64,000 nucleotides of DNA, from positions 3,090,456 to 3,154,455 of the forward strand of contig JACBWW010000016.1 in assembly GCA_020086605.1 (NCBI GenBank). The letters run 5' to 3'. The position numbers were made by a program, and so were the translations under genes. Source of the DNA: Lanius collurio (taxonomy: Eukaryota; Chordata; Aves; Passeriformes; Laniidae). Shown here in pieces: positions 13,088 to 25,500 of the stretch (position 1 is the stretch's first letter; each line of letters starts with the position of its first letter). A model generated the notes under the pieces. The model saw nothing but the letters and a program-made list of their open reading frames with translations. It was not told where the DNA came from and searched no databases.

Positions 13088-16000
13088 AACAGAAAATCAA
13101 GGGGTTTAGAACCTTAGAATTTTCACTAAATTCTTTACATGCTTGTTTCTGCATGTAAAGAAACCTGCTACTTCTACTGTTCTCCCTGAAAGTCCCCAGC
13201 AAGCCAAGTATCTGTAAGCCTAAAATGCAAATATTTTTGTGGCTACTAAGAAGAGAGAAAATAGAGAATGGAATTGATTTTTCAGCTACTTGTTCATTTA
13301 GGGTTTGGGGTTTTTTTAATGTATGCATTTCTGTCAGTCTTTACCAACAGTTTCCAACAGGTGTGCATCTGGAGCAAGCCCATCCATTGCACTCATCTCT
13401 GCTTGGCTTCAGAACCCCATTACAGTAGGATCAAGCCTCTGTTGCAAATAAGATAAACACTCTGAAGTATAATTTTATTTATCCCCACCAAAACAGGAGG
13501 TTATTGGCAATTTTATTTGTTCAACATAGGTTTCCATATAAATTACTTGGCAAAAAAAGAACAAATTAGAAATAACTGAGATTTTGTTCACAGATATTCC
13601 ATATATCTTATTATCTGCTCCTGTAATTCAGAAGAGCTAACTTGTTTCAAGTGCTGCTATGTTTTTACTGACTAAATGGTAGAAAAGTATGCATCACCTA
13701 TCAATATAGTAATTTTTATTGAGGCTACTCTGCTTTTTCAAATATTTGCTCTTCCATGAACACTGAAGAGAATACAGTGAAAATATTTGCTAAGTTTTAA
13801 AATGAGCTGGATGCTTTTTTTTCAGGGCATTTTCCCTCATTGTGTAGGTATTGGTGAAAAAATCAGGTCAACTCTGTGTGTTTAAATATGAATTTGGGCA
13901 CCCATTATTAGATAGTTATTTGGAAAATGTTGTTCCTGCTAATGAATAATTCCATTAGCAGCCACAAAAAATTTTTAGACAAAGACTCAAAATGTGGATA
14001 GATCATGTAAGAGAGTGAAATGGAAAATTACCAGAGATGCACTATTAAAAGTACTTTGCTTGAAGAGGGGAAGTTAACCACCGACCTAGGAAGGCAGGTC
14101 AGGCTCAAACCACAGCAATGTTTTATAGAGAGCAAGGTTTTTAGTGTTTCATGACACATTTTGTGAGTCAAAGATTTTGCAGTAAAATAATAAAGAAACA
14201 GAACAGCAAGGCAGGAAAAGCACACATGCAGGGACATTAGACACAGTTCCTAATGGACTGGGGACTAAAATTATCCATAAACCCTTCTGCAAAACTCATA
14301 AGTGCTTTGATGTTAAAGCTGAGGTGTCTTTTTTCAGGTGGGTGATGACAGACATCATGAGATGTGAGGAGGAGTTTTGCCAAAACTGGAGGCAGAAAGG
14401 TGCTGGTACAGAGTAACTGGTCAGAGGACAGTGTGTGTCAGGAGGGGATTTAGGATTGCAGTGATAAGAAAAGTGTTCAGGAGCAGGCAAACATGTAATC
14501 AGTGATGTTAAGGAAAACAAGCAAAACAACAAAACAACCATGAGGACTGGTTTTAGTGGACTTTATCAAGGTCTGAATCAGAGTTCCCTCAAGAGTTACC
14601 CTGGAAAAGGAAGAAAGAGGAGCTGCAGTCATTGCTCCCACCCAATGTTAGATGAGGCTGGCAGACACAATCTTTCTCCCTGAATTAGCTCATTTCCCTC
14701 TATTAGTCACTTAGAACACAAACACACGGTCAGATTTAGCAGGGTGTTTTTGCTGGTGTCTTCCTGCTTGTTAAACTTGAGAATTGTTTTTCCCTTATAT
14801 ACATAATGACTTTCCCAAGGGCTAAAGTACAAATCCAAATTGGATGCACTCTGTATACTCATCAAGAAATTTTGGCAAGAGGCCACCTGGGAGCTGTCCA
14901 TAGTTACTGGAGTTTCTGCATTTCAGATTCCACATTAATGCTTCCTGGGTATAGCTCATCTTTGGAAGCCTGCACTGCATGAGAAAACACGTAATTTTGA
15001 CAGAAACACATTTTGTTTTCCTTCTCAAGGAGTAATTTGCAGAATCTCCCTGTCCCTTGTGTGGCATCTCATAATATCATGATGATTTTCTTTGAATGCT
15101 TTTCTGGAATTGTAGTGAAAAAGGACTCTAATTAAAAGAAAGTGTCAAGGAGAGAATATTGAGATCCTCTTAACATTCTTGGGCTTATGTATGATAAGTT
15201 GATTGGGTTTCAGGATTAATTACATTTTATTTCATAACATGACTGCAATCCAGTAACATGATATATAATGGTTTGTTAGAAAGCGTTCATGTATAGTGGC
15301 TGCTGCTTTTAATTAATTTTATATATTTATTTTATTTATTTTCTGGAGCTCATAATATTACATTTCACTTTATACTGTGTTTAAATAGAATCTGATATCT
15401 GACTGCTGCAGACAGTAACTTGCAGTTCATTTATTGTTTGGAATGTGCTATGCATCCAAATCCAGGCCTATAAAACAGTAACTGAGTACCATCTCAAAGG
15501 AGATTCTCTATATTGTTAATAGCTGTTGATATCTGTTGCAGACCACTTTAATATAGAGGCTGTTAGTATTTAGATGAGCCAATCAATCAAAAGGGAAATA
15601 ACCAGCTTAGAGGGAAAAACATGCTAGAGACTTCAGGTTTAATTGAATAAACACTTTAAAAACTGATAAAATAAGGAAAACCACAAGTGTCCCAAATCAA
15701 ACCAGTTCCATTTTTGTTAAACAGATACTCTTGTTCTGCAGGGGCTCCAGAGCAGCAGCAATCAGTGCTCAAAGCAATCACAGGAGCTCTGCTCTGCTCT
15801 GCTCATTCTGGGATAGAAACCTGCTGAGCTAAAACCAGCTTCAGGTGAAGAACATATTTCTAAGCCAAGGCACCAAATGTCTTCTGGGCAATTTGAACAA
15901 GTGAAATCTGATTGTCTTCACAGAGTCTGTGTGCCAAATAAATGACCAATGTCAGTCATTGCACCACCAGCCTTCCTTCTCAAGCCTTGCCTGATAAATT

Positions 16001-17120
16001 CTGCTTTTTGTTCAGCTGGGTTGCTATGGCACTGCTGCAGGACAAAACAACAAATTTAGAAAATGTAATTATGAGCTACTACTGGGACCTGAGGTGTTGA
16101 TGGTTTAGTTTTATGGATATTGAAACTAGAAGATAACACCTTGTTTCTATATCTGCTGTGAAGTTCTGATTTATTTTTCTTTTTGTATAGGCTAACTAAT
16201 GTTTTTAATTGGGACTAATATGAACTTTCACAGGGTTCACATCATACTCTTTTATTTCATTTGGAAATTCCTGGTTATTAAAAAAAAAACCTCCTTCTTT
16301 TCCTCATAGTTTTATCCAAAATTGGGAGAGAAATTGAAAAACACCCTAAAAACATTATTTGATTCTGTTCTCAGTTAGAATTGTGGCAGACAAGGAATAG
16401 AAATAATTCTAAATAATTTTTGCTATGAAAGAGAAGACAATGAATGAATAGTTCCATTTTAATTCATAGTTGAGTGCAAATGTTTCATCTCTATTAGTAC
16501 TAGTAATTAGTATTGAGATATGGGGTTTTTTTTTTAAAGAATTCAGAACCTAAAGAGTATCTTTATTATTTTGTGGTAGTAATTAGCAAAATGGAATATC
16601 AGTTTAGAGATAAACCTTTTCTTTGTTTGTTTTGTTTGTTTAGATGGGCCCCTTTTTTAGCGGAGCACCATGACAGTGAAAACAGGACTCCATGTACTTC
16701 TCTCCCAGAATTGTTTCATTTTGTATGAAAATATATAGAGATAAATAAAGGGACCATGCAAAGACCTTTAACTAGAGGATTTAAAAGCCTCTATTTCTGT
16801 TTTCCCAGAGTCTTGAAGGACATTATATTCTCATTAACTCTTTGTTTATCTTTTTTCTCAAGACTTTGAAGCCCCATTTCTTTGTTAGGCTCGTTGGCTG
16901 TGTGTTTTTGCAGGAGGGATGATGAATGACACCTTGTTGCTCTGTGGTCAGCACTGCCACCAAAAGGCATTTTAGGGGGAGGGAAGCCACACATCCGAAA
17001 TTCTTGTTCCTTCTGGATTCTTTCACGATGCACCCTCAAGAACCCCCAATCACTGACATATGATATATTCCAGTCATGATGTTTTGGCAGGTCTAACATC
17101 AAATTTTCTGTTGATTTCAG

Positions 17121-17184
17121 GATGAGCAGGACAAGGCTATGGTGCAGTTCCAGCTATAGAGAGAGAAATGAAGAGAAGATGGAG
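17121..17184 (+). other. Candidate exon (64 bp), unknown transcript
   Basis: The acceptor reads TTTTCTGTTGATTTCAG and ends at 17,120. The donor is GAG followed by GTAAGAG at 17,185. One frame is open: it starts with an ATG at 17,122 and runs 21 codons to the donor, ending in phase 0. The peptide begins MSRTRLWCSSSY and is rich in Arg and Glu. The other two frames are not preferred, and one has a stop. I do not recognise the peptide. Sites of this quality also occur by chance in long introns, so this is a candidate only. The next candidate exon at 19,035 is compatible in phase. Confidence 0.2.
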
Positions 17185-19034
17185 GTAAGAGAAGACCCAG
17201 ATATTGCATCTCACACCTACAGGGGATTCTATTTATATTTTTCCCTTAAGGTTCATGGAAACACAATTAAGATACATTTGATGGATTAAATATACTGTAG
17301 GCATTCTGAACAGCTTTTTAAAATTTATTTATTGTTACCTCCTAATAAAGATCCTGCATGCATGTGCTTTTCTGTGTGTATGTTTTAGAGTTAGGATTGA
17401 CAAAAACCAAACCTCCTCCCTGACTTCTTAAATGACGTTCATTAGGGACATATATCTTAAGGAAAGGCTTATTTCAACATCTTAAATTCAATTAAAGTTT
17501 AAATATTTAGAAATGGCATTTGGTTCTTCTCCAAGTATTTGTCTTCCCAAATTTTTATTCTTCTATGTTCTACAAAAATACATTTTTATTGGGTTTTTTT
17601 AAATAACTTTTTCTCTTGGCTTTGATAATACACAGTGCAAATAAAGAAATTCCTGCTGACATTATCTAGGTTAGAAAACTGTGAATTTTCTCAAAACATA
17701 TTGCACTCTCCCTTATGTCTAACATGCTCCATATGTTGATGTTCTCAAATAGGGCTGACTGGAGAAAAAGCCTGGAAAAAGCCTGGAGTTTGGAGAAAAA
17801 GTAATTCCTCCAATAATTCCTTCTCTGTTTCAATGGCCAGGTCTAGAAGAGTGATGTGGGGTGAGTTAGATTTGCTGAGTTATTTCAGAGAGCCAGTGCC
17901 TGCATGTCTGCACTGGTTGTTAGCCTTTGATTTTTCTCCTGGCAGGTGAGATGGGCACATTCAGATTCCACCCATGCCTGCTTAAGACCCAGCCTAGTGC
18001 TGTATCACTAGGCTGATCTGGGGAAGGCTTGCTTTTCTCTCACTCATTTTCAGGTAGAAAAAATGAAGTTATATTTTCTCCTATGAGAATGTTTCTAGAA
18101 AAACAAAAATCTGCAGCTTTTTTTTTTTTTTTTTGTTTACTGTTGGTTAGATCACTATTCATCTTTTGGCCAAATCACTCTGGGAAAGGGACTGGATACC
18201 TACAGAGCTGTTTTCCTGCCCATGCTTTTACTTTGCAAAAAGGGGGAAGGGTGGATGGATCTGCTCATGATTTGTCCAATGTTTAAAGAACTTGCTCCTG
18301 TCATGACTTTTTTTGCTTTGCATTTCTGAGATTCACTATAAATACTGCATGAATATAAGAACCACTTCTGTAATTTGTGGGTTTGCAGCTGCCTTTTGTA
18401 AAATTCTGGTTTATAAACCTGCACATTCCCTAATGAGTTGTGTTACAAGTGGAAAGGCCTATTGATGGGAACACTATAAAACATTGTGTCCGTTCTTGCA
18501 AAAGTCACCATACCCATAAAAACACTGCAATTCTGCTTTTCTAACAACAGCACTTGAGAAATATCCTGATTCCTTGTGTGAGGGTGTACACTGCAGTAAC
18601 ATTATGTTCTTTTTTTTATTTTAATATGTCTGTTGATTGAACAGTGCTCTGGAATTTCACCTGAAGGCTTTGCATCTCTCTAACAACAACACTCTCAGGT
18701 TACAAGATAGAGGATGCTGGGCTTGGGAAAGAAAGAGGTTGGACAGGCATCTTATTTTTGATTGTCAAAAGATAATGTACTTAACACTGGGTAAATGGGT
18801 TTTGTGCCTTTGTTTGTGTGCTTTAGTACATAGCAAGTAATCATACCTGGCAAATAGAAAAAGTGCAGTTTCAGGTCTTAGATGTACAACCTACAGTAAA
18901 TATTTATCATACAGAACATTTAAAGTTTGCTGTACTGGTAACTGTGATTTGTAATACTTTTTATTCTCTGCGTAAAAAAACCAAACCCAAACCATCACCT
19001 CACGAATTATAGTTGGTTTGTTTTTTTATTGCAG
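17185..19034. other. Non-coding DNA, no gene seen
   Basis: Contents are a near-tandem of AAAAAGCCTGG at about 17,765-17,787 and a T run of about 19 at 18,118-18,136. All frames are short and unrecognised. If the flanking candidate exons are real, this would be an intron of about 1.85 kb. Confidence 0.6.
18118..18136. repeat. Poly-T run
   Basis: About 19 consecutive T residues. It could be the tail of an old minus-strand retrocopy, but no body was recognised on its left side, so it is listed as a simple homopolymer. Confidence 0.9.
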
Positions 19035-19515
19035 TATGAGCTGAAAAAGATCTCGATTTCTCTGGAAACTGAGAGCAGTTGCATATCATTGCACACGGGA
19101 ATTGTTTTCACATACCAGTCTCTTAGTTATGATATATAATACACCATTTTACCTAAATCCAGGAGTTGCTAATACTTCTTACATGGCAAGAACTGAGCTC
19201 ATATATCGTGTGGTTTATAGCCACATCTGTGAATCACTGGACCACAGCTGTAGCTTGCAAGATCACTTTTCAGTGATTAACAGGTCTTACAGCAAGCTTT
19301 TTCATTGCATTTCACAAAATCTGTGGGCTGCTCAAGAAATTATTGCACGTGGAGGCAGTATATATATTTGTGCATTACAGAAAGTGTGAAGAATATCAGC
19401 TACCAAATGTTTGCTTTATTTCAGCATTCTGAAAATGAACCTCACTCCTTCATCAGTGTACCATGTCAAGGAATCCTATTACATTAAGTTTGATAAATAA
19501 ACAGCATTAAAGATT
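19035..19515 (+). other. Candidate terminal exon with poly(A) signal
   Basis: A long pyrimidine tract with the acceptor TTTTTTTATTGCAG ends at 19,034. From 19,035 the first frame is open for 34 codons, starting YELKKISISLETESSC, and then meets TAA at 19,137-19,139. No donor is needed if this is a last exon, and an AATAAA hexamer follows at 19,496-19,501. The cleavage point, set here at about 19,515, is a guess. The frame is phase 0, matching the donor of the candidate exon at 17,121. The peptide is not recognised. In AT-rich DNA, AATAAA is frequent, so confidence is low. Confidence 0.18.
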
Positions 19516-22500
19516 GCACTGGCTGTGTAACAGGCTTGTTTGACAGTGAAAGATTTTAAAATGCCTACTTCACACAGAAAAAAATGAATACAAGCCCATT
19601 TTATGTGCCAAATGACAAACTGTAAGGATTAATAGACCTATTTAAATGAATAATTGTCCTCTGTCCTATACCAGCTTATGCAGTACCACAGCTGTATAGG
19701 CAGCAGCTGGCAAACCTCTTCTAGACATGTAAAAGATGAGAATTGGTAAAGATAAAAAATAATAGTTAAGCCAGGCCAAATTAAGATTAAGCCTCCACTG
19801 CATTCTCAATGACCTCAGTGGAGTTCAGAGAACTTAAGTGGCATCTCAAGGTTTCATTCACCTCCCCCTAACTTTATTTCCAAGTCTTCCATGAATCACT
19901 GTACTGAAAAATACCATGTTTTAAAGATCTAAATTAATCCCAGTGAAACAAATACATAGAAAATTTTCTTTGTTCTGTATAATATCAGTGATCTGATCCT
20001 ATTTTTACTTAATAAAGTGGGAATTAATGAGGGCAGCATAGTTGTAACAGAGTTGAAGTTGGCAATACACACTTTCATTTTTACTGCACTCTCCACTCCT
20101 CCGGCAATGTGATAGGAAATGTCCCAAGGCAGGAGAGGCCGTCAGTGAGCAGTGACACAGCAAACAGAGCTGGGTTTAACCAGGTTTGGTCAGAGATAAC
20201 TGAGCACAGCCAATTGTAAGCAGGCGTTGGTGAGTCTTTCTCTTCAGTTTGTGTTGTAGGTCTCTCAGTCACAGGAGCTCTCCTTAATGTATTTTATAGC
20301 ATGGCCTTTAAAATAGAAGGTTTTTTGGGTTTGTGACTACAGTGATTTTTACCAGAGCCTTCACTGATATTTGCTAGCACTTGAAGATTACCATAGAGAC
20401 ATATTGGTAGGCAAGAGTTCTAACCCTCCCTCAATCATTGCAAAATTGCCACTATTTCACTTCATATATTGTGAGCTAATGGACTGTTTTAATAATTAAT
20501 TGCTTTCTACCTTATTTGAGTTAGAGAGAGAGAGAGAATGAGTTAATAACCTTATGAGACTCTCCTTGGAATCCACACCATAGTCAAGCTAGAACAACAG
20601 GAACAGGGAGAGAATCTGAGTATCTGAACTGTGTAAAAGGAACCAGTAAATGTTTTAAAGTGTATGGCTATTTTTGGGTCACTAATGAAATCAGTGTTTT
20701 CTCAGGGCTTAATTCAAAATCCAATGCAATTGATGTAAGGATTTCCAGGTTTAGGTGAGGTCACAATCATACTGTTGTGATAAGCAACCCCCAAAACTCT
20801 GTTTTCTTCTTGGCTTCACTTGTATAAAGTAAAACTCTCATAAGCACATTTAGTGTCTTTAAAAATACTTTCAAATGCAGCTTCCTAAGAAGGGCTGTAA
20901 AATCTAAAGCATAAAGAGAAAGAATAACAATAAATGGCCAGTGAGCCTGTGATACCCTCACAGAATATCTTTCCTATCATTGAAAAGCACCTTTTCATTC
21001 TTTGAGGCCTTTTGGCAACAACAACAAAGACAACTGGAAAATAATCTTCAGATAACATGTCCCTGAGGCAATACAGAGAGCGGGCTGCAGAAAGAAATGA
21101 AATAGCTTTCTTAAAATGTTTTGTTTCCAAAACGTACTTATTACTCTGTGCTGTGTGGAGCAGACATAGGAACTGCAAACAGCACAGGCTCTTTCATCCA
21201 TCTCCGTGCTATTGCCCTTTCAGGTTTGCAAGGATTGATGAGACAGTGAGCTCACAGCCCATCCAAGCCTTTGCTGTGCATTTGTTACCCTGCTGAAAAC
21301 ACACACTTTTATTCAGAGACAAAGCTGAACTTCCTCCTGTTTGCTTTACACAGCCCACGATTCTCACCTGTTCTTTTTGTCTAGTTTTGTTGTTTCAGTT
21401 TAGCAGGTTTTAGTGCAGCACAGGGAAGTCTGTCTTTTTCTTAACCTTACCAATGCACCCACATTCGTGCTGGGTTTTTGTCCTTCCTGAAAAAAGAGAA
21501 AAAGCAGAAAACCAAAACAGTTCCTAAAGGATTTCCTCACTGAATGACTGGAAGACTGTCATGAACAGTGAACAGTTATGTTGTGGGATCACAACAGGCA
21601 GAATACAAAGGATACCCTAATAAAGACTTATGTGAGCTTCTCTTTCTGTGTTACCTGCTCTGCTTGTGTTACATCAGAGTGGGAAAAGAATGCCCCAGTT
21701 TTACATTAGGTTGTGCTGTGCACTTTAGTACAACCTGAGTTATTTTAGCAGTCTCATTGTGGTAAGCAATAGTGGTTTTCAGTGCTTGTAAGAGACAGAG
21801 ATTCTTTTTTCTTAGAGCCTTGCCATTTCATTTCAGGTGCCATTCTCTTTTCCGAGGCACATCTAAAATATCACTGGGAGATTTTGTATTTATTGTTTTG
21901 CAGAGAAAATTCTGTTGAGTTTTAATGTGCTATGAGTTTTACTGTAATATGCAACTTTTCCTTAATGTGGGCTCTCAGGTTCTTTTGAGCTGGTGAACTT
22001 GGTCAAATTACATCTCTGTTGGCAGCACTAATTCTGTGGACCCTTCAGGTTGTTTGCACATTTAACAGTGATTCTATCTTAGTTCATGATTCTAACCTGA
22101 TCTGAGATAATTAATGAATAAAAAAAAGGAAAATGCCAAACTTATGTAATTTGAGAGATGCAGACAAATAGTTCTGTTTCATAAAAGCATATACTTATTG
22201 CTTATATCAGTTTTCAGAGTTAGAATTACCCCTAGATATTAGCTGATAAGCTTCTATGGGTGTCCTGAGCTGTCATGAACCTGTAGTAGCTATGTATCAT
22301 TTTTGTATGGAGACAGAGTCAATGGAAAAAACATCAATTTCCATTCAGTCAGGTCTAGAGAGGAAAACAAAGTCACTAAACTTCTCATACCGTATAGTTT
22401 TCCTGTTATTTTGATGATTGTGGACTCATAAAAGACAGATGGCAAATTCACTGTCTTTTTTCAAGGAGTGAGGTGTTTTTTGATGTGAATTGGAGTTGAA

Positions 22501-25500
22501 AAATAAAGTTTTGCAAGAAAGTAATGAAGTGAAGTTTAACAAAATATGCATTAGATGGCTTGTATTTATGGGTACTGGAATGCTAAAAGTGTGACTGAAA
22601 CAGTAAAGGCCTGTGGTTTGTGACAGTTGTCTTTTTATTAAAGCAAAATGCAAATTTTTCAATTAGTGGGAAGAAAATGCAGGAAGGAGTAGGTAGTCTA
22701 TAAACTGAAAACTTTCAAGGTTGTGTCCAGGTATTCAAATCAATGCTTACAACAGACACAGCAATGCAGCCTAGCAAAAATCAATAAAATGAACAGATCA
22801 CGTTACTGAAAGTTATGTGAATGCCAATTAAGTAAATAAGTGAGCACAATGAGATGTTGTCAGTGAGAGATCTTGAAAGGAAATAAAAATGACTGGGATG
22901 GGAGAATGTGTGTTACAGGAAAAAGGCAAGAATTCAGTCACAAAGACAATGTCACACTGATTAATAATCATGGTGCACTGGGATAAAGAACACAGAAGAG
23001 AGGACTACAAATCTGCAGCCAAATCCAGACTGCTCCAAAAGATATCTTCAGAAGTTAATTCATACAGGTGATTTATACTTGAATTTTTAAATTACATTAA
23101 GTATTAAACATTATTTACAGGATGACTGTGACTTAGGTTGTCATTGTGGAGAATGATAAGCAGAAAAAATATTAATCCTGGAAGAAGGACATTTCAGTGA
23201 GGCGAAAATAAACACAATGGTAAAGCATGAGAGGTTCAGTCTAAAATATGGTCCTCTGATGTTTCTGAGGGAAGTGGAAAAGGAATGCTTCAAACTTGAA
23301 GATGCCTGCCTTTGTTCCCTGCTAGATTTCAGGCAGTTATCTACAGATCACAGCTGTTTTGACTGCAGCTTAACAGAGCTATTCTGGGTTCTGCGTCATC
23401 TGAATGCTTGTCAGGTGGAGACTGCCTGTGCCTGCCCCTCATGCCTATATTAGAATCTCTGAATTTTTCTAAGCATCACAATCCTTCTCTTAGTTTTCAT
23501 GTTTCTACCCTCTGAATGCAGTTCCACAGATTTGTAAAGTGAGGTGTGCATGACTGAGAGCTTCATGATTTCCTAATCCTTTATTCTCTTTCTTCTTTCC
23601 TTTTTTTTTTTTTTTTTTTTCCTCTTCTGGCACCTTTATTCCCTCTCTATTTTGTGGAGCCTTCATTTCTTGTGTGTTTGATCCAGATCTGGCAATCGAA
23701 GTAAATGTATTTCTGATCAGTTCCATTTTTCCCTTTTCTGTGGAGATGCCTTGTTACCTACCTTTTTTCACTGGTGAGCAGTGGATTAGGAGAGGTTTTC
23801 CAGACAAAGTTCCATCAGGTCTCAGTACTTCTAACAGAAGAAACCTTCCTAATGAGCAAGCACCAGGAAATGTGTCATGTGAAACAGCTCTCTCCATTCA
23901 TTTTGGAGATATTCACTTCTCCATTTGAGCAAAATCCTGTCATTCAAATGCAAAACATAAAAGGGAACCTGGAAATTTTGAGTACCTGAATCACTTACAA
24001 AATAGTATTTGGAAAATGTAACTTTGCAAGTTCTTGTTAATTTTCTCTCTAAGGTCTTTTGCTGCTTGCTCAATGTACTATTTTTAGTTTACTTCTGGAC
24101 CTACTCTCAAGTTCAGTTTGTCTAATGTAAAAATAGATTATCAAAAATACTTTGGTTTTGCTACTGTAATATGTCATACCTCTTTTTACTCTTCCAACTT
24201 ATATGAATTTTATTCAAATGTTGTAAAAGGACCACGAAATGTTCTTGACTTTGAAACCATATCAGAAAGACCTTTTGCAGAGTCACAATTTTATATATAA
24301 TATCTTATTTTTACATGGTAAAAAAACGTGTCTTAAATATTTTTCTTTCCATCTATCTTATCATCCCTTAACTATTAGGTCTCAGAGTTCCTGACAGAAT
24401 TCTAGGAGAATGTTCATTTCTGAGCATACATTTGGAACAACGGAAAGTAACATGTTCTTATGTTGTACAGGAAATCTGTCTCTCAGCAAGGCTGGAGAGA
24501 CCTGGAAAGTTCCATCTGAGTGATCCAAAAGTAGCATTGAAAAGCTATTTTAGCTCTCCAGAAAATGAAAGAGCTTTTTACTTGCTTGCTACTATTATAA
24601 TTTCAGTGACAAGTGATTAAAGCAGCAATGGACTGAGAGCCTCCCACAATGTTTAACAGCATATCTGAACCATATGCAATACTTACTTCTGTCCTCATCT
24701 CAATAAAGAAAGGTGTCCATGCTAAAAATTGGAATTTTGGAGGTTATGTTTGTGTGTGCAACTTGATGTGCACAAAGAACACAGCAATTAGCTGTGCAGA
24801 AATTGATAGCAGAGATCCCTTTATTCACAGCTGTTGGAATGCCAGTTAGTTAGGACAGATAAACAAAGATAATGGTAAACTGTCAGCTGAAGTGTTCAGG
24901 AGGGCAGGTAATGTGACAGAAGATGACAAGGAAGGCAGGAAATGAGCTAAAGCACGAGGGAAAAAACGACTTATAAAAAAACCTCTCAGTGTACTGACAC
25001 CAGCTGACTTTGAAGTACATTTTGAAGAGGAGAGTTGCACAAAGAATATATGGAACAAAGCCCACACAAGTTATAAAAGCATTAAAATGCTTCCTTAGAA
25101 GTATATGAAATCAATTTCTGCCCCATTTTTAGAGGCTTAGCAGTCTCTTTGTTTTCTTCTGAAGTATTGTATACCATCTGCTATTGTTTGTCCTTTTGTT
25201 TATAAGACCTACTGATAAATCAGACCTTATAAACAGTTTTATTCTTAAATAAAGGCTTTAAAATAGAAGTCAAAATTCTCATCTGCATTCTGTGAAACAA
25301 AACAGATTTCCTCAGTTGGTAGGATAAACAAGATATGGTGTTTTAGTGTTATCCTAAAGTGTGTGGTTTGGGGTTCCAGCACTGAATTTAATGATTAATC
25401 TGAAAGTTCCTTCTTTTGATACACAGGGTGTTTTGAATGTGTTTATGTGGTTTTGTTTTCTTACAAATCATTCCAAAGATATCAGTCCCTGTAAGAGAAA

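Larger units (their letters stand above)
10548..17120. other. AT-rich non-coding DNA, no gene seen
   Basis: The longest frame is 189 codons at 12,589-13,158. It starts at GTG, shows no family resemblance and is treated as chance. Other contents are a G run at 12,434-12,443, a two-copy 21-bp-period duplication at 13,052-13,087 and a short CTCTG tandem near 15,785-15,803. The stretch at about 15,180-15,600 is dense in TAATTA-like, ATGCAT and CAATCAATCAA strings and reads like a possible conserved non-coding element, which only an alignment could show. Confidence 0.65.

Noticed and set aside
12589..13158. 189-codon plus-strand frame
   Set aside because: It starts at GTG and contains the 21-bp slippage duplication. 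It has no recognisable domain, and no splice or promoter context supports it.
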